A stretch of DNA of 64,000 nucleotides from Dentipellis sp. KUC8613. Lineage: Eukaryota; Basidiomycota; Agaricomycetes; Russulales; Hericiaceae. The stretch covers positions 124,001-188,000 of the forward strand of contig NSJX01000029.1 in assembly GCA_002286715.1 (NCBI GenBank), given 5' to 3'. A program made the position numbers and the translations under genes. Under the pieces are notes generated by a model. It saw only the letters and a list, made by a program, of their open reading frames with translations. It was not told the DNA's origin and did not search any database. Positions 21,665 through 34,872 of the stretch are shown piece by piece (positions within the stretch are counted from its first letter, which is position 1; every line of letters begins with the position of its first letter).

Positions 21665-24600
21665 ATGTCTGATCCCCCAGCCCCGAAGCCCAAACCCGGG
21701 TCCCTCCGCGACCGCATCGCGGCCTTCGAGCACAAGCCCACAGCCCCCAGCGGGCCCGCCCCACCCGCCCCGCGGCCCAAGGGCGCGCTGCACACATGGA
21801 AGCCGCGCCCCGTGTCGCCACCTCCGGCGCCGTCCGGCGAGACGGTGTCGAGCAAGACGCCCGGCATGTCTGCAAGCGATGCGAAGGAAAGCATCGGGCG
21901 CGGAGGCACGTTGAAGGAGCGCATGGCCGCACTGCAGGGTAGCGGCGCGTTCGGGGGCGGCGCGCCCGCCCCGCCTGTCCCCAGGGCCGACAAGCCGAAG
22001 TGGAAGCCGCCGCCGCAGGTGGTGAAGACTCCCCCGATTGATGGCGAGGAGCAGGAGGATGCGGAGAAGGACGAGGGAGAGGGTGCGCCGGTTGTCCACC
22101 GCGTCAAGGCACCCGCCGCACTGGAGAACGTGCTCGGCAAATCGCCGTCGCCTGCCGCGGAAGGTGAGGCCGAGCAGCACGAGGCTGAGGGGGAGAAGGA
22201 AGGCGAAGGCGAGGACGGCGAGGAGAAGGAGGTCGACCCCGAGGAGGAGGAGCGCGCACGGCGCGCAGCGATCGCGGCGAGGATGGCGCGCCTGGGCGGG
22301 GCGCGCGTCGGGATGGGCCCGCCCATCTTCGGCCGCAAGCCCGACGTCCCGCCCAAGAAGCCTGTGCCGGCGCCGAAGAAGGACGACGACGACGACGGTA
22401 CGTGTGCCCGATTTGGTGCGATGCCTACCATATACTGACAGCAATTAGGTGCCGCCCCCGCCGCGTCTCCGCCCGTGCCGGCCGCTGCGACATCGCCTCC
22501 CGTTCCCGCCGCCGATGAGGCGGCCTCGCCCAAGCCGCAGGCCAGCGGTGGTATGCACCATCTAATGCTCATTTATCTGTTTTTTTTTATTGACTTGAAT
22601 CGAACAGATTATTTCCCGCCCCAGCCGGAGCAGCCGGAGGCAGCGTCATCTCCCCGCCCGCCATCCGTGCACTCAACGACATCGGCTCACTCGACACCAT
22701 CTCCAGCAGTGATGCCGAGCATCCCGCGGCGCGCGATGCCTCCGCGTAAGAAGGCTGCAGCCAAATCGCCGTCTCCGGCTTCACCGCCCGCCTCTGCGCC
22801 GGAGGAGAAGGCCCAGCCAGAAGCCCCGATCAAGGAGGACTCGGTCCTTCCGGAGAGCATCTCGCGCGTGCCGGAGGAGGTAGCAGTTCCTGAACCTGCA
22901 CCTGTCGTAGATAACGTGGACGTCCAAGAGGTGGCCGCCAAACCTGAGCGCAAGGCAGAGGAAGAAGTGGAACCGAAGGTGGAGGAGCAGCCCAAGATCC
23001 TCGACGTGCCGACGGCCATCAGTCCTTCGCCAGTCACCTCGCCCGAGGCGCCTGTGGTCGAGCCTCATGTCGAGGCTGCAAGGCAGGAGGAAGTTGGTCA
23101 GGTGGGAAAGAGCGCAGACGAAGATGCTGCGAAGGAGGGCATTGTCGCGCCTCCCGCTTTCAAGCACGAAGAGGAAGAGCAGCCTCAGGTGGAAGAGAAG
23201 GACGACGATGTGGAGTCGGCGACGTCCGACCCGCGGCCGGATGATGAGGACGACCCAGCCTCGTACGTCAAGCCGAAGAGAGGGCTGAGCGAGGCAGAAT
23301 TGGAGGGCGCGGATGAGCCTGCTCGTGAAGGAGTCCCGCTTGCTCACGAGGAGCCCGAACACACAGGAGGGGAGGAAGAAGAAGCTGAGAAACCGGAGGA
23401 AGCAGAGGAGGAAGACGAGGAAACGCGCAAGAAACGCATCGCGGAGCGCATCGCCAAGATGGGTGGCTTCAATCCGTTTAGCGGGCCCCCTCCCCAGCAT
23501 CCTGCCGAGGAACAAGAGGACGAGCAGGCGGAGCCCGAGAGGGAGATTGTGGCTAAAGCTGAGGAGCACAAGGAGATCGTGAAGGAAGAAGAGAGCGAGG
23601 CTGATGGTAAATATTGATCTCCTTTGCTTTCACTCATTTCCGCTTTTCTTTGTTTTGGGTTTTCATTTCTCGAGTTGGGTTGGGTTGGGTCATTTCACGT
23701 CGCTGGGTGGCGCTTCTAGCTTCCCAGAGAAGCTTCTAACACACACATTCAACATGCACGCACATCCTAACCTCGCTCGCATTTCATTCACCGTCAGTCC
23801 TGCTACCCATCTTGCACCATGCAAGCTAGAGGGTGCAGGAAGCGGGAGGCGGTGTGTGCCTATTTGACATTCCACTCGTCTTCCATTTCTATTCCTTCCT
23901 TTCTCACTCATCACGCGTGTACACTATTTCGTAACAACACAATATTGATTTCTATCCCGCATTTTTTTGTGCAGATGACGATTACGGCGCAGCGCAAGAG
24001 CAAGAGGAGCCCCTCGACGAGGCCGCGCCTAGGCCCGAGGACCGGGGCGCGATTGAGACGGATATAGTAGCGGGTGCAAATCCGGCGGAATACGGTGTTC
24101 TCAATAGAGAAACACGTGTGGCACACGAGGCGGGCGATCTGGATCAGGGCGAGCGATACCATGATCAGGCGCACCGAGAAGAGGAAGAGGCAGGCGCAGA
24201 TGAAGACGGGGAGGGCGAGGATGTGGATGAGTCTGGGCAGCGAGGCGATGACGGTGACGCACGGGCGCATGACCACAGGGGCGCGTCTGAGGAAGCAGCT
24301 GCGCATCCGGCTGCGGACGACTACGACCATCCCGAGGTCGACTCTGCACCCGAACACGAATACGCACACGAACTCGAGCACGAGCTCAACGACGCGGACG
24401 ACGAAGACGAGATGGCGCCTCCCCGCATCCACCGCCCACTCCCACCCGCCCCGGCCCCGATTCCGAATGCTGCGACGCGCCCAGATATCCCTACCCCGTC
24501 CTCGCCACCTCCGCCTCCGACGCCTTCCAAGCGCATCTCCATCCCGCCGCCCGCGCGTGCCGTCCCTCCCCCGGTGCCCACGTCTCCAAAGGAAGACATC

Positions 24601-27073
24601 GCACGCTCACCGAGCATCCGCAGTGCCAAGCGCACGTCCATCCCGCCACCCGCACGCTCCGTGCCAGTACCTACTGTAGATGAAGATCCCGATACGCCAG
24701 CGCCTCCTCCACCGGCACGCCGCACCAGCACACGCTCCTCCGCTCGCACAGCGCCCGCACCTGCAGCCGCACCCGTCCATTCGCCCGTACTCGATAACGA
24801 GGCGCACCAGCTGACGCAGGAGCCCGAAGCACTAGCGCCCGCACCCGCGCACGCGCACGACGCGCCGCACCGCGACAGGCCACACGTGCCCAGCCCGTAC
24901 GTGCCCACCGAGCGCGAGCGCGAGCGCCGCGCCAGCGCGGACAAGCGGCGGAGCTTCGAGTCGCGCGGCAGCTCGAGCCTCGACATCGACCGCCGCGCGC
25001 TGCCCGCGTTCGTCGCGCCGCAGCCCGCACAGGCGCCGCACGAGGGCGCACATCGCCCGCCGCCGGTCGCGGTGGCGCCGCAGGAGCCGGAGGTGCTCGA
25101 TGATTCCGATGGTGGTGCGTATCTCCTTCATCATTATCGCCGTCCTAGTGTCTGTTCGCCACTGTTATCTGTGAGAGAGCATTGTGGATTGAGCTGACGC
25201 GGACTACGCTTGTCAGACCCGATCGATCCGCGCTTCTTCAGCCCGATGAAGTCGTCGTTCCCCCCGCGTGCGCCCCCGCCGACTGCCGCGATACCAGAGT
25301 CGGCTGTGCCACAGCCCGAGCAGGAGCAGGAGCATGAAGAACAGGGAGAGAAGCAAGAAGAGACCCAGAGCGCGGAAGACGCAGAGACGGTGCGCCGGAG
25401 GACGATCGCAGAGCGCATGGCGAAGCTCGGAGGGATTCGTTTCGGCGCGCCCCCGCCCCCGCCGCCTGTTCGCAAGGTGCAACCGCCCGGGGAAGGGGAG
25501 CGCGCGGAGGGGGCCGAAGAAGGACAGCCGGGTGAGGAGGCGCCGCGGGCCCATGGGCAGGAGGAGGAACAGGAGGAGACAGAGGAGGACGAGATGGCGC
25601 GGCGTGCGCGGATTGCGGCGAAGATTGCGGGCATGGGTGGAATGCGCTTCGGGATGCTGCCTGGACAGGTTGTCGTCCCCCCCGCTCCTGCTCCCGTGCG
25701 CCACGAAGAGCCGGGCGTTGCGTCGCCGCCACCACCTGCACGCGCGGCGCCCCCACCTGCACGCGCGCCCCCGCCACCTGCGCATACAGAATCCGAAGAA
25801 GAGGATGGGATGCGCAGCGGCACGAGCGTGTCAAGCGACGGAGTGAAGGTTGAAGCGGAGGAGAGCGAGCTGGAAGAGGTGATATACGAGGACGCGATGG
25901 AGGAAGAGGAGGTCGTCGAGCAGGAGGAGGAAGAGGCCCCGCCGCCTCCGCCCCCGCGCACGGGCCGGCCCCCTGTCCCCACCGGCCGCCCACCCGTCCC
26001 TCAGGGCCTCCGCCGCTCATCCGAAGACGCAGGCCCCGCTCCGCCGCCGCTCTCCCCCCGCCCTACCGCGCGGAAGGACTCATACGACACCGTGACGCCG
26101 CAGATGCCGCACCGTACCCCGCCAGCCCACGCCCAGTCAGACTACGTCATCGTCGAGCAGGAAGTGCGCGCCCCGCAGGTTCCGCCGCCTCCGCCACCGC
26201 ACGCGCCCATGCCGCCTCCGCCTCCGCCTGCACCTGCGAGCGAAGCTGCAAGCACGGGCGGGTGGGAGCTGCCATCGATCCCGACCGGTGGATTGGACTT
26301 CGGCGACAGCGCAACGGAGGACCTGTCCGCGTCGATGTGGTCCGAAGACTCGACTGCGTATCCACCGGCACCCGCACATGTGCCCCCGCCTCCCGCTAAA
26401 GAGACATCTCGCGCAGCACCGCCGCCTGCCGCGCCGCATCCGCCCGCAAACATGTCGGCGGAGGAGCTGCGGGCGGTGTGGGGCCGCGTGGGCGTGCAGG
26501 TGCACGAGTCCGCCGTGTCGCTGCTCGAGCGGTCGAAGCGGACACTCATCGGCAACGGGTCGTACGCTGGCTTCGTCGACGCGGTGCTCACGCAGGTTCC
26601 GAATGCAGCCGCTGGAGGCTCGCAGTATGGTTTCCTGGTGTATGAGCAGACCGGCGGATCCGTGCATGTGCGCGCGAGCGAGATCATGCCTGGCGACGTG
26701 ATTGTGCTTGAGGATGCGAAGCTGAAGGGGCACAAGGGGATACAGTCGTACCACCAGGCGGCGGGAGAGGGTGGCGTGCCGTGTGTGGGTGTGGTGAGCG
26801 AGTTCGAGGTGCGGAAGATGAAGGTGAAGGCGCTGCAGGCGAACCAGCATGTGGGGCAGGCGGTGAGTACCACTCGTGGCTTTGCGTTTGCGCGTGGACT
26901 GTTGCGGCGAATCCGTGCTGATGTTTCTGCGAACGCTGCGAAGACTGTGGAGTCGGTCAGCTATAGGTTGGATGATCTAAAGAGTGGGACAATAAAGGTG
27001 CGTCGTGGTTGCTCGGCTCCGGTGTGTATGGCGTGCTGAGGGGGCGCAGGTGTATCGGGTCCTGGAGGCCTGA
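21665..27073 (+). CDS. BBC1/MTI1-like actin-patch protein (BBC1/AIM3 C-terminal domain)
   Basis: Exons: 21665-22397, 22449-22550, 22608-23606, 23975-25111, 25217-26997 and 27050-27073; phase-checked. A consensus GTGAGT at 26863 and an AG at 26943 may define one more, in-frame intron of 81 nt. The start is ACCATGTCTGAT. The protein is mostly Pro-, Glu- and Ala-rich and disordered. A basic R-x-x-IAxRMAxLGG motif occurs four times (near 22262, 23431, 25396 and 25601), typical of fungal BBC1 proteins. Poly-Pro tracts are frequent, as expected of SH3 ligands. The folded C-terminus (from about 26450: ELRAVWGRVGVQVHESAVSL, then YGFLVYEQTGG and SYRLDDLKSG) matches the BBC1/AIM3 cysteine-proteinase-fold domain. 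Unlike yeast Bbc1, no N-terminal SH3 domain is visible. The known role of relatives is regulation of myosin-I/Arp2-3 actin assembly at endocytic sites. Confidence 0.85.
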
Positions 27074-27758
27074 TTGTGGATGTGGATGTGGGGGAACGTG
27101 GGTGATTGTGGGTGGTGTACGTTTGGTTGAGTGCCAGAAGAAGTGGTGTAATATCAAATAATTGTAGGTGCGACACTTGGATTCCATTTTTCACGATTTG
27201 TCTATATCATCCCGAACGAAGTCGTGTTCTTATGTACTTCTTTTTACTTTGTCTCGCGCGCTCGTGACTGACATTCGTAGGGTATGCACACCCAGGATTG
27301 CTAGCACATATCTCAGTATATAGCTTTACAGAACTCCCAATGCGATACATTCATCCATGATACCCAATGTTGGCACAGCACAAACTTGTCAAGCCAACCG
27401 AACCAAATAATAAAATGGCATCGTCTTTACAACCATATGATCTCACGCACATCATGAAATGCCTTGGGTACACCCATATGGATCATTGGTATGCTCAGCA
27501 TAACTGAGTTGAAGATGACTATGAGGTGTCCAAGATATCGAAGTGCATAGTATGTACAATACCTGTCACCTCCAGTGATCGTCAAAGTCCGATGGATGTA
27601 TATGCAAGACTTGGGGCAGAGTTCAAATTCATAGCAGTGGGGTGCACATCGGTTTCGACATGTTGTTCATGATGCGGCTACACGAGGCTATGAACGAGCT
27701 TACACGCAATACAGAGGTGGATGAGACTAGAACTCACCCATCAAGCTGTTGAATGCCT
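27074..27758. other. Convergent intergenic region
   Basis: The 3' flanks of two converging genes meet here. The sequence is AT-richer than the genes and no coding or RNA feature was seen. Confidence 0.45.
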
Positions 27759-29335
27759 TCACTTCTCCTGCAGTATCCTCTTCTCGGCGTCATCATACTC
27801 GTCTTGGGAGATTTTCGACATCGGCATGTTGCCGGTGTTCGGCTCGCTCGAGCCTGAAGTCCGTCTCCAATACCAGTCAAGGCGCATTCCATGGAAGTCC
27901 CAAATTACTGTAATTTGCAAGTACAGGGCGGAACTCGCCCTGAACAAGCTTCGTGCGACGCGCTCGAATTCTCCTTCGAAGCCCGTTTCATCCGTAACGG
28001 TAGATGCCCGTATTGTCAAGGATAGACACTCTAGATGTGTCAGCGCGGCAAGGGCTTGCTGTATCGTGTCGGCATTTGCGAGCTATTCCGGTCAATCAAT
28101 GATTTTGCTCCTGACGAATTGATTGGCCGAGTACCAACCTCTTCGATATAGGCAAGTTCGTCTGTGCCGTAGAAAATCATAATAATCGGTGCCAAAATGC
28201 GCAGATGCGGTACAGCTTTGGCGACGTTGGCGAAGACCCACGAAGCGGTGATCTCGGATGGACCTTCGTCGTCACTTTCGCTTTCGTCACCGTTGGACCG
28301 TAGGCCCTCTTCGACAATGTCGTCGCAGCTGGATCTGAAACAGAGCTTCTTGACAGAGCAGCCACGGATGGCGTCCAGAAGCTGGTCGAAATCCGCCATG
28401 GTGTCGAATACATCGGGCTCCACGGTGATGTTCCGGAGCGTATGTTGGTATCGGCGTGCTAGAATCAAGGCAGTTTGTGTCGGAACCATGATGGTTGTGA
28501 GATGAGGCCAAGTGTCCATGGTGGAATCCAGATGTGAGAAAAAGTCGTCGGTTTCGTGGTCAAGGCGGCTCCGCGACATGAAAAGGCTCTCGATGTTCGG
28601 GAATGCACGCACGAGTTCTGTCGCAGTTACTGCAGGAACTACGCCATTTAGGCGGAGTGAGCGAAGCTGTGGGAAAATAGTATCGCCTGAAGACATCAGC
28701 GGCAAGTAGGCGTTGACTTCTGCAGGATCCACAGCTGGTACAGAATCGTACAGCTCTAATTGCGTCAGGGTTTCTGCTGAGGCCGAAATAAAGCGCGATA
28801 GGGTAGAATACTGCGCTGGAAGCGTCTTGTACCACCATATTCCCGCCACGAGGGAGTGTAGCCCCCGGATACAAGGGAGAGCCTCGAAATCTTCGGGACT
28901 ATCTTGCCAGATGCTGAAGGATTTAAGAGAAGGGATATTCTGGAGGATGTCGAGTAGTCGTGGTTGGCAATTGAAGATTGATATGGCCACTTCCCCCAGG
29001 CCGAATGTCTGCAGACCATGTGCCTCCTCCAGTACTTCGGCGAGGAGTACTGCAACAGATGCGGTTTCGGACCTGAAATTTCCCTCTCTTTGGAAAGCGA
29101 CGTATGTGATGGAAAGGCCCCTTATTCGCCCTGCTAGACGTTTCGAAAGGATGAAAGAACAAAATGCGGCAACTTTCGGCGCCTTTCCTACGACAACGGC
29201 GTCTTTCACGAGAAATGGCTGTATCGAGATGGACGCAGCACGGCAAGTCAGCCCGAGCGCTAGCAGCGAATTGGTGTCGAGGGTTGAGATTATTGCATCA
29301 CTACAATCTTCGTGAAGGCCTGGAAAAATCGACAT
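27759..29335 (-). CDS. F-box/LRR-like protein C
   Basis: Two exons, 28139-29335 and 27759-28058, joined at phase 0 by an 80-nt intron (GTTGGT...TACAG); 498 aa, phase-checked. The N-terminus (LHEDCSDAIISTLDTNSLLALGLTCRA) looks like a weak F-box helix set. It is followed by repeated Leu-rich segments such as LRSLRLNGVVPAVTATELVR and THLECLSLTIRAS. An acidic patch (DESESDDEG) lies near residue 345. It does not share the SDFW start of the two other F-box genes in the window. A role as an SCF adaptor is inferred from architecture; target unknown. Confidence 0.75.
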
Positions 29336-30857
29336 CTATTTGACCGTCAATATGTATGGGAAACAGTACGTGCTGAAGAACAAAACAAATTATCACAGGC
29401 GATTCGTTCACCAGATAGGTCATAAGAAGACAGAGCGTTTAGTCAATCATCGGGAGGACCTCGGAATAGTACGTTAACACTCACAGTCCGAGACGGTACT
29501 CGTTATCAAAGCGAGGTGATACGCCGAGTTGTCACTTGACCGGGGTAGACTCGTAAACTGAAGCAGTACGTCCTTTCCCCTTCTTAAATGCCTGACAATC
29601 GTCCCATTCCCACAAGTCATGCACGTCATTGAAGTTCAGAAAGAGCCATACAATAGTGGTCACAAGGCCGCCAGAGATGGCTCCGATCCGCACACGCCAT
29701 AGATAGATCGGCGCCAAGGGAAGCTAAGCGTATATTACCTGGCCTGTATCCGACATACGCATTAGTATTTCACAATTTCAGTGTCCTAAGATCCGCAATC
29801 AATTCTACCTATGCTGATTGCGAACCAAACCTTGAGCTCAAACCACTTCGTCGAGATCCGGACTGAAGCGCCTACAATACAGATTGGTGTTACCTCGAGC
29901 CATCAGATGGACCAAGATCGTCAGCACAATACATACACTGTAAGGAGAAAAGTACCCACAGGTTTCTTATAGAAATTTCATACACTGCAACCCACACTGC
30001 GACAGAAACCAGGAGTCACCCGCAAACGAATCTAGTGTTCTGCCTACTTCGGCCTTCAATTGGCTGAGCATGCATGAAACGAGAATGTAAAGTTAACTCA
30101 CGACGACCCATCGGGATCCGAACCCTACAATCTATCCTTCTGCAAACCATCATTCTTGGCGTCATAATGATCGTCGGCAGCGTCGAGTGAATGCGCGTCG
30201 AAGTCAACGTTGGGTAGATCGATGGTCGCCTGTATCCAATAACTGGTATGCCAGGTGCATCAATGTCCGAGGAGGCTGGCCGGCGGGTCCATAAAGCTTA
30301 CGCAGCACGTGTTGAAACTGAACCTCCCGATGTCGAGGGAGCTGCCAATAGCATTCAGCTACTGCGTACAGTGCATCGAGCTTCCGGGTGTGTCGGGATC
30401 TACTGCGATGTTCTACAATGTATGTTGATCCAATCGTACGAAGGTCATTGTGCGACGGGGCATCGATACTAGTCAGAAACGGCCATGCGATACAATTCTG
30501 GTTTCCAGGGTTGCTAAGATGCCCTCGGTATTCGCCCTGTGGACGCGCAGTGTAGGGATGTGGATATTAGCACAACGCCATTTTGTAACCCAGTATCGCT
30601 AGGGAAGACAAGTCAGTCAGCTACAGCTCGCACGGCATCGAAGCCCAGAAAATCGGATTTTATACATGGGCACCCGACGAGGCGACCCCAGGATGCATGT
30701 GCTATAGTAAACAAAAATGCATTAATGCTATCAAGAGACTCATCGTCAGCAGTGCACAACTTCAAGGTATATCAGATAGAGGAAGCGCACTCACAAAAAC
30801 AATACCACTACGAGCCAAACAACGTACGGGTACCAGACAGCGATAAACTACAATGAT
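29336..30857. other. Intergenic region with possible isolated exons
   Basis: On the minus strand, about 29532-29690 encodes one plausible membrane helix (RIGAISGGLVTTIVWLFL) followed by a charged tail ending in a stop. Further upstream, about 29840-29870 reads GASVRISTKWFELK before a possible donor. I could not join these into a gene, and no family was recognised. The plus-strand frames at 30248-30856 show nothing known. Confidence 0.3.
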
Positions 30858-31548
30858 CTACTTTACAAGCGGGCGCACGCCGATGCCATCGTCTTTCAGA
30901 CCGTGGCCGGCATAGCTCTTAACTTCCTTCTGGTATTGCGCTGCGCGAGATGAACGGGCGTGCGTGCGGCGAGGGGCGGGGGACTCACTCAACGGCGCGT
31001 CGGTCTTCGGCTTCTTCGCTGGGGGATCGGACGCAGTGCTAGTATCCTTCGGTGAATCGGACGAATCAGGAGTGGGACGCTTGCCCCTCTGTTTCTGCGG
31101 AATGAGAACGGCGTCGTGAGATAACGACGTAGAGCCGAAGGCGAGTGGAGACTCACAAATCGATTATCAAACATTCTCTTCCTACAAAGAGAGTACACCA
31201 TACATCATACACCATACACCACACGTAAGACACACGAGCACACGTGAAAAAACAAGCAACCCACCTAGCCAAAGTCTCCTCCTGCTTCTTCTTCTCTTCC
31301 TCATCCTATACGCCCGCGCCGCACACAAACGCATATAAGCCCCGCATATACCAGACAAACACACCAATGCACAAGCAACGCACCTTCTGCAGCCGCTGAA
31401 AGCGCTCAAGAAACGACCCATCGTTCGAGAACACGTTCATAGGCTTCGGCTTCGGCGTGCCCGCCTTGGAGCTCGAGCCCGACCCGGATGCCGGGGCTTG
31501 CGAGGACGCGCGGGCGGGGGGCGGGGTCGGAGTCAATGGCGCGGACAT
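30858..31548 (-). CDS. Small basic, disordered, probably nuclear protein
   Basis: Four exons: 31384-31548, 31265-31305, 31157-31181 and 30858-31094; 155 aa, phase-checked. The N-terminus is Pro/Ala/Ser-rich. A short helical, charged segment (SFLERFQRLQK, then DEEEKKKQEETLARKRMFDNRF) could form a coiled coil. It is followed by KQRGKRP and a Ser/Pro/Lys-rich tail with PPAKKPK, a likely nuclear localisation signal. The C-terminus, EVKSYAGHGLKDDGIGVRPL, looks conserved rather than random. I do not recognise the family. The exon structure and consistent phases support a real gene. Confidence 0.65.
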
Positions 31549-31914
31549 CGTTGCGGTAAGTATTGGTACACGAACAAGAGGTGAGGGGACGACGACGACG
31601 ACGACGACGAGCTCGGGGTCGGGTCTGGGCTCTGGCCGCGCGGACGGCCGCGGAGTACTGTATTTATTCCATTTTGTTTGTGGGTCCATGGACCGCCGGG
31701 TCCACGGATCCCTTGCAGTGCAGCCTTCTCGAAAGCTCTACTTGCTCCCCCCCAATTCTTCTGCGAGTCTCCGTCAAAATTTGTGTAGGAAGGAAATTCC
31801 AAAGTATCAGAGTCTCATCAGATAAGTTTCATCCAAAAAATAACAGCGTAAATACGACGTAAAAACGAGATAACAATAAATCCAGTTAGCGGTAGGCGTA
31901 TGCATGAGGGGAAA
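31549..31914. other. Intergenic region
   Basis: This is the promoter flank of the small gene and the 3' flank of the peptidase gene. A (GAC)n run lies at 31588-31610. Nothing else is seen. Confidence 0.4.
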
Positions 31915-34152
31915 TTATGCAGTTGTGTTCGCGGGCTTCTTGAAGTCCTTGAGCCACGCCTGGACGAAGGCGATTTCCTGCTGGTGGATCGTCTTAATCT
32001 CAGGAGGCTCCGCGCTGTGGTTCGAAAGACCGTTCTCGTCCCAGTGGTGGACAGCACCTACAGCCACACGTCAGCATGTCTATCTATCTACTTATGGGCC
32101 ATGTACGCTTACCAGGGATCAGCTTGAACGGACGGATAGTGGTGTCAGGGCGCGGCTTCGCGTAGTACTGGCTGTGGGGCGTGTCGGGTCTCCAAGGATC
32201 AACTACGAAGAACAGTCAGGGTCTGCCACGACCGCGTACGAACGAGCATAACGTACTCTCGCCGTCGATAATAGCGAGTCTGTCAGCGGCGATGGCAAAG
32301 TCACCAAGCCTGTTCACGTCCGTGATGTTCGGCAGCGCCGGGACGGTGAAGAACTTGCCCGGCGGGAAGGCCTACACCAATTCAAACACGGTGAGATTCT
32401 GAAAATGCAGTACTCGGAGACACCGAGCCATACCTGTTCGCAGATCTTATGCTCATACTTAAGGTCGAGCAGGTTCGACAGGATGGAGGGCCTCTTCGGG
32501 TCCGGAGGGGACGTCTGCGGCACATATACTTCAGTGCCCCAGCTACATGCGCGAGGAGAAGACGTACAGTCAGATATCCCCAGACGGTGCAGTACTGGAA
32601 CGTCCAGAGCCGCCAGCTTTCGTCGAGCCCGACATCCTGATACGACGCGGTGTCGTACGAACCGAAGCAGGCCTCCTGGTCACTCGGATCGCATTCCGAG
32701 GCGATACCCTACAGAGACGATCAGCTTTCCTGAACAGTGTATGTGACGAAGGCCACAAAGCTTACGGTCTTGATGTAGTTGGCGTAGTTCAGCAGACCCT
32801 GGCTGACATTCAGCCCACCGGGCGCGGTGACGAACGCGTTCCCCCGCGCGCCGGTGGTGTTCGCGGCCACGGCGTCGCAGAACTCGTCAAAGGAGTCGTC
32901 GTTGATAGACGGGTCCCAGTTCTTGTTCTGCCACGCGCCGAGCGGGTCCTGTACCGCTACCAGTCAGGTTCTGATCCGCCGATAGCGACGTGTAGAGCCG
33001 ACTCACAGAGATAGTAGAGACGAAATCGTCGTCGTGCACAATGCCCGTGAGGCCAAAGAGCGCACGCGTCGCGTTGTGCGTCGCGGGGCTCTTGAGCAAC
33101 TTGTCGACCTCAGCGACGGCCTGGACGAGGTTGTCGGAGCAGGTTTTGTTCGCAGCGAGCCGGATGACATCCATATACTCCCAGTTGGTGATCGCAGCAT
33201 GCGTCACGCCTAGCCGCAGGTCAACTAGGGCTCCGAGAATCAGAATGGCTTGAAGTCTCCTGCTTACCACTGGAAGCGATAGCCCCATAGACGATGTCGG
33301 GGTAGAGGACTTTCATGTGGGCCGATCGCGCGCCGGCATACGAGCCCTGGATCGACGCAGCGCTGTGTTAGGGAGAGCGCCAGAGTGACTGCAGACACGC
33401 GGGGTACATACACCGTAGTAGATCCATGGGGTGCCGGGCGCGGTGAGGTCCTCGTCGATGCCCTCGAATTTGACATTACGCATGAAGTTCGCTGAGTCCT
33501 CGAGCGCCTGCTCATTCGTCAACCACCTAGACACATCACAGTCAGCTGCAGCACGCGATGGCACCAAGGCCAAGGCAAGCTTTCGCGACGCACCGGAGGT
33601 TGTCCGTCGAAAAGTTCGCCACGCCGACGGAATCTCCTGCACACACCATGAGCCCTATCCACCGTACACCTTATAATGAAACAACGCACCATAATACCGA
33701 TGCTCCAGCACAACGCCCACCCCGCCCGTCGCCTCCGCCAAGATGTCCGCAATCCCCGTATCCAAAAACGGCAGCCGCTCATCCCCAGGGCTCTCCCCGC
33801 CATCGATGACAATCACCGGCGCGCCCGTGCCCGCCTTGTAGTGGCGCGTGTTGACCCAGTAGCGCTGCGGGAACGTCGCGTCGGTCGTGTTGAAGAAGTG
33901 GTCGAGCGGCTGCGTGAAGTTGTACACGGGGAACTGCGCCGCGGCCTGCGTCGATGCTGCGTCCGCGGCGGCGCCGGCACGCTGCACGACGAAGCGCTTG
34001 TGCTCGGGCTCGTGCGCGTGCGCGGTGCGGCGCCGCCAGGAGTTGACTGCCTGTGGGCCGTGCAGGCGCAGGCGGTGCGGCTCGAATGCGAGCGCGGACG
34101 CGCTGGTGAGGCCCGCGAGGGCGACGAGGGCGACGAGCGTGGGGCGCAACAT
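31915..34152 (-). CDS. Secreted serine carboxypeptidase, peptidase family S28
   Basis: A multi-exon gene with about ten exons. The start at 34152 opens with a signal peptide (MLRPTLVALVALAGLTSASA), and the stop is at 31915-31917. Mature-domain landmarks occur in order: FPVYNFTQPLDHF, FPQRYWVNTRHYK, ILAEATGGVGVVLEHRYYG, WIYYG spliced to GSYAGARSA (the nucleophile Ser in GxSxG), TNWEYMDVIRLAANKTC, IDGE spliced to IDPWRPD (catalytic Asp region), and AVHHWDENG (catalytic His). This is the S28 prolyl-carboxypeptidase/lysosomal Pro-X family, which cleaves after proline. Several N-glycosylation sequons (NFT, NTT, NKT, NVS) agree with secretion. A nutritional or protein-degrading role outside the cell is likely. 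Confidence 0.9.
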
Positions 34153-34872
34153 GGTACTGCTGGTGCTGGGCGTGCGTGTCGTCGGGCAGACACAAGCTGA
34201 GCAAGCGACCCCGAGGTGTTCAAGAGGACGGCAAGGCCTCGGGCTTCGTGGTGACGCGATTCCGAGCTCGCCAGCGCGCGAGCGCCAGTACGCGCCGGGA
34301 CACTGCCTTCATTGGGGGTGTTCCATGATGGCCGCTGCAGCGACCGCGTGCTGCAGGAACTGCGATATGTGCACTCCTTCTCGGCATCGTGCCGTAGTTA
34401 ATTCGAGCGCAATCGCACGTGGACGGTTGAGTCAGGCGGAGAATTGAGTGAGGACGAGGACGCAGGACGGGCAGCATGACCGTACGGTCGACGGCGGGGG
34501 CACGACGCGCCGTGTCGTGTGCACTGTGCAGTTTGAACGAAAGGGTCACGATGACTAGCGTGTCGACGTCCACTACAAATTCACGGTGAGTGCCGTGCGT
34601 ACATACATACTCTGTCATACATCATGCCAAGCTACACAAACAAGGTCCGCAGAGCGCCACCAATCCTAAATCCTCGGAGCCCACATCCTTCCACCGCACG
34701 TCTGAGAACAAATCGACAACAAAAAAACCACATAGAGAACGAAGAGCCCGAGCGCCTCACATCACACATGCTGCGGCCACACACGCCCAAAGCCCTCTCG
34801 TAACGCAATAGAGATGCGCCAGTCACGCGCCCGCCCGCGCCCAGTATAGCCAAAGTGCCCAACGGCGAGCGG
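34153..34872. other. Intergenic region
   Basis: The 5' flank of the peptidase gene and 3' flank of the peroxidase gene. No feature recognised. Confidence 0.4.
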
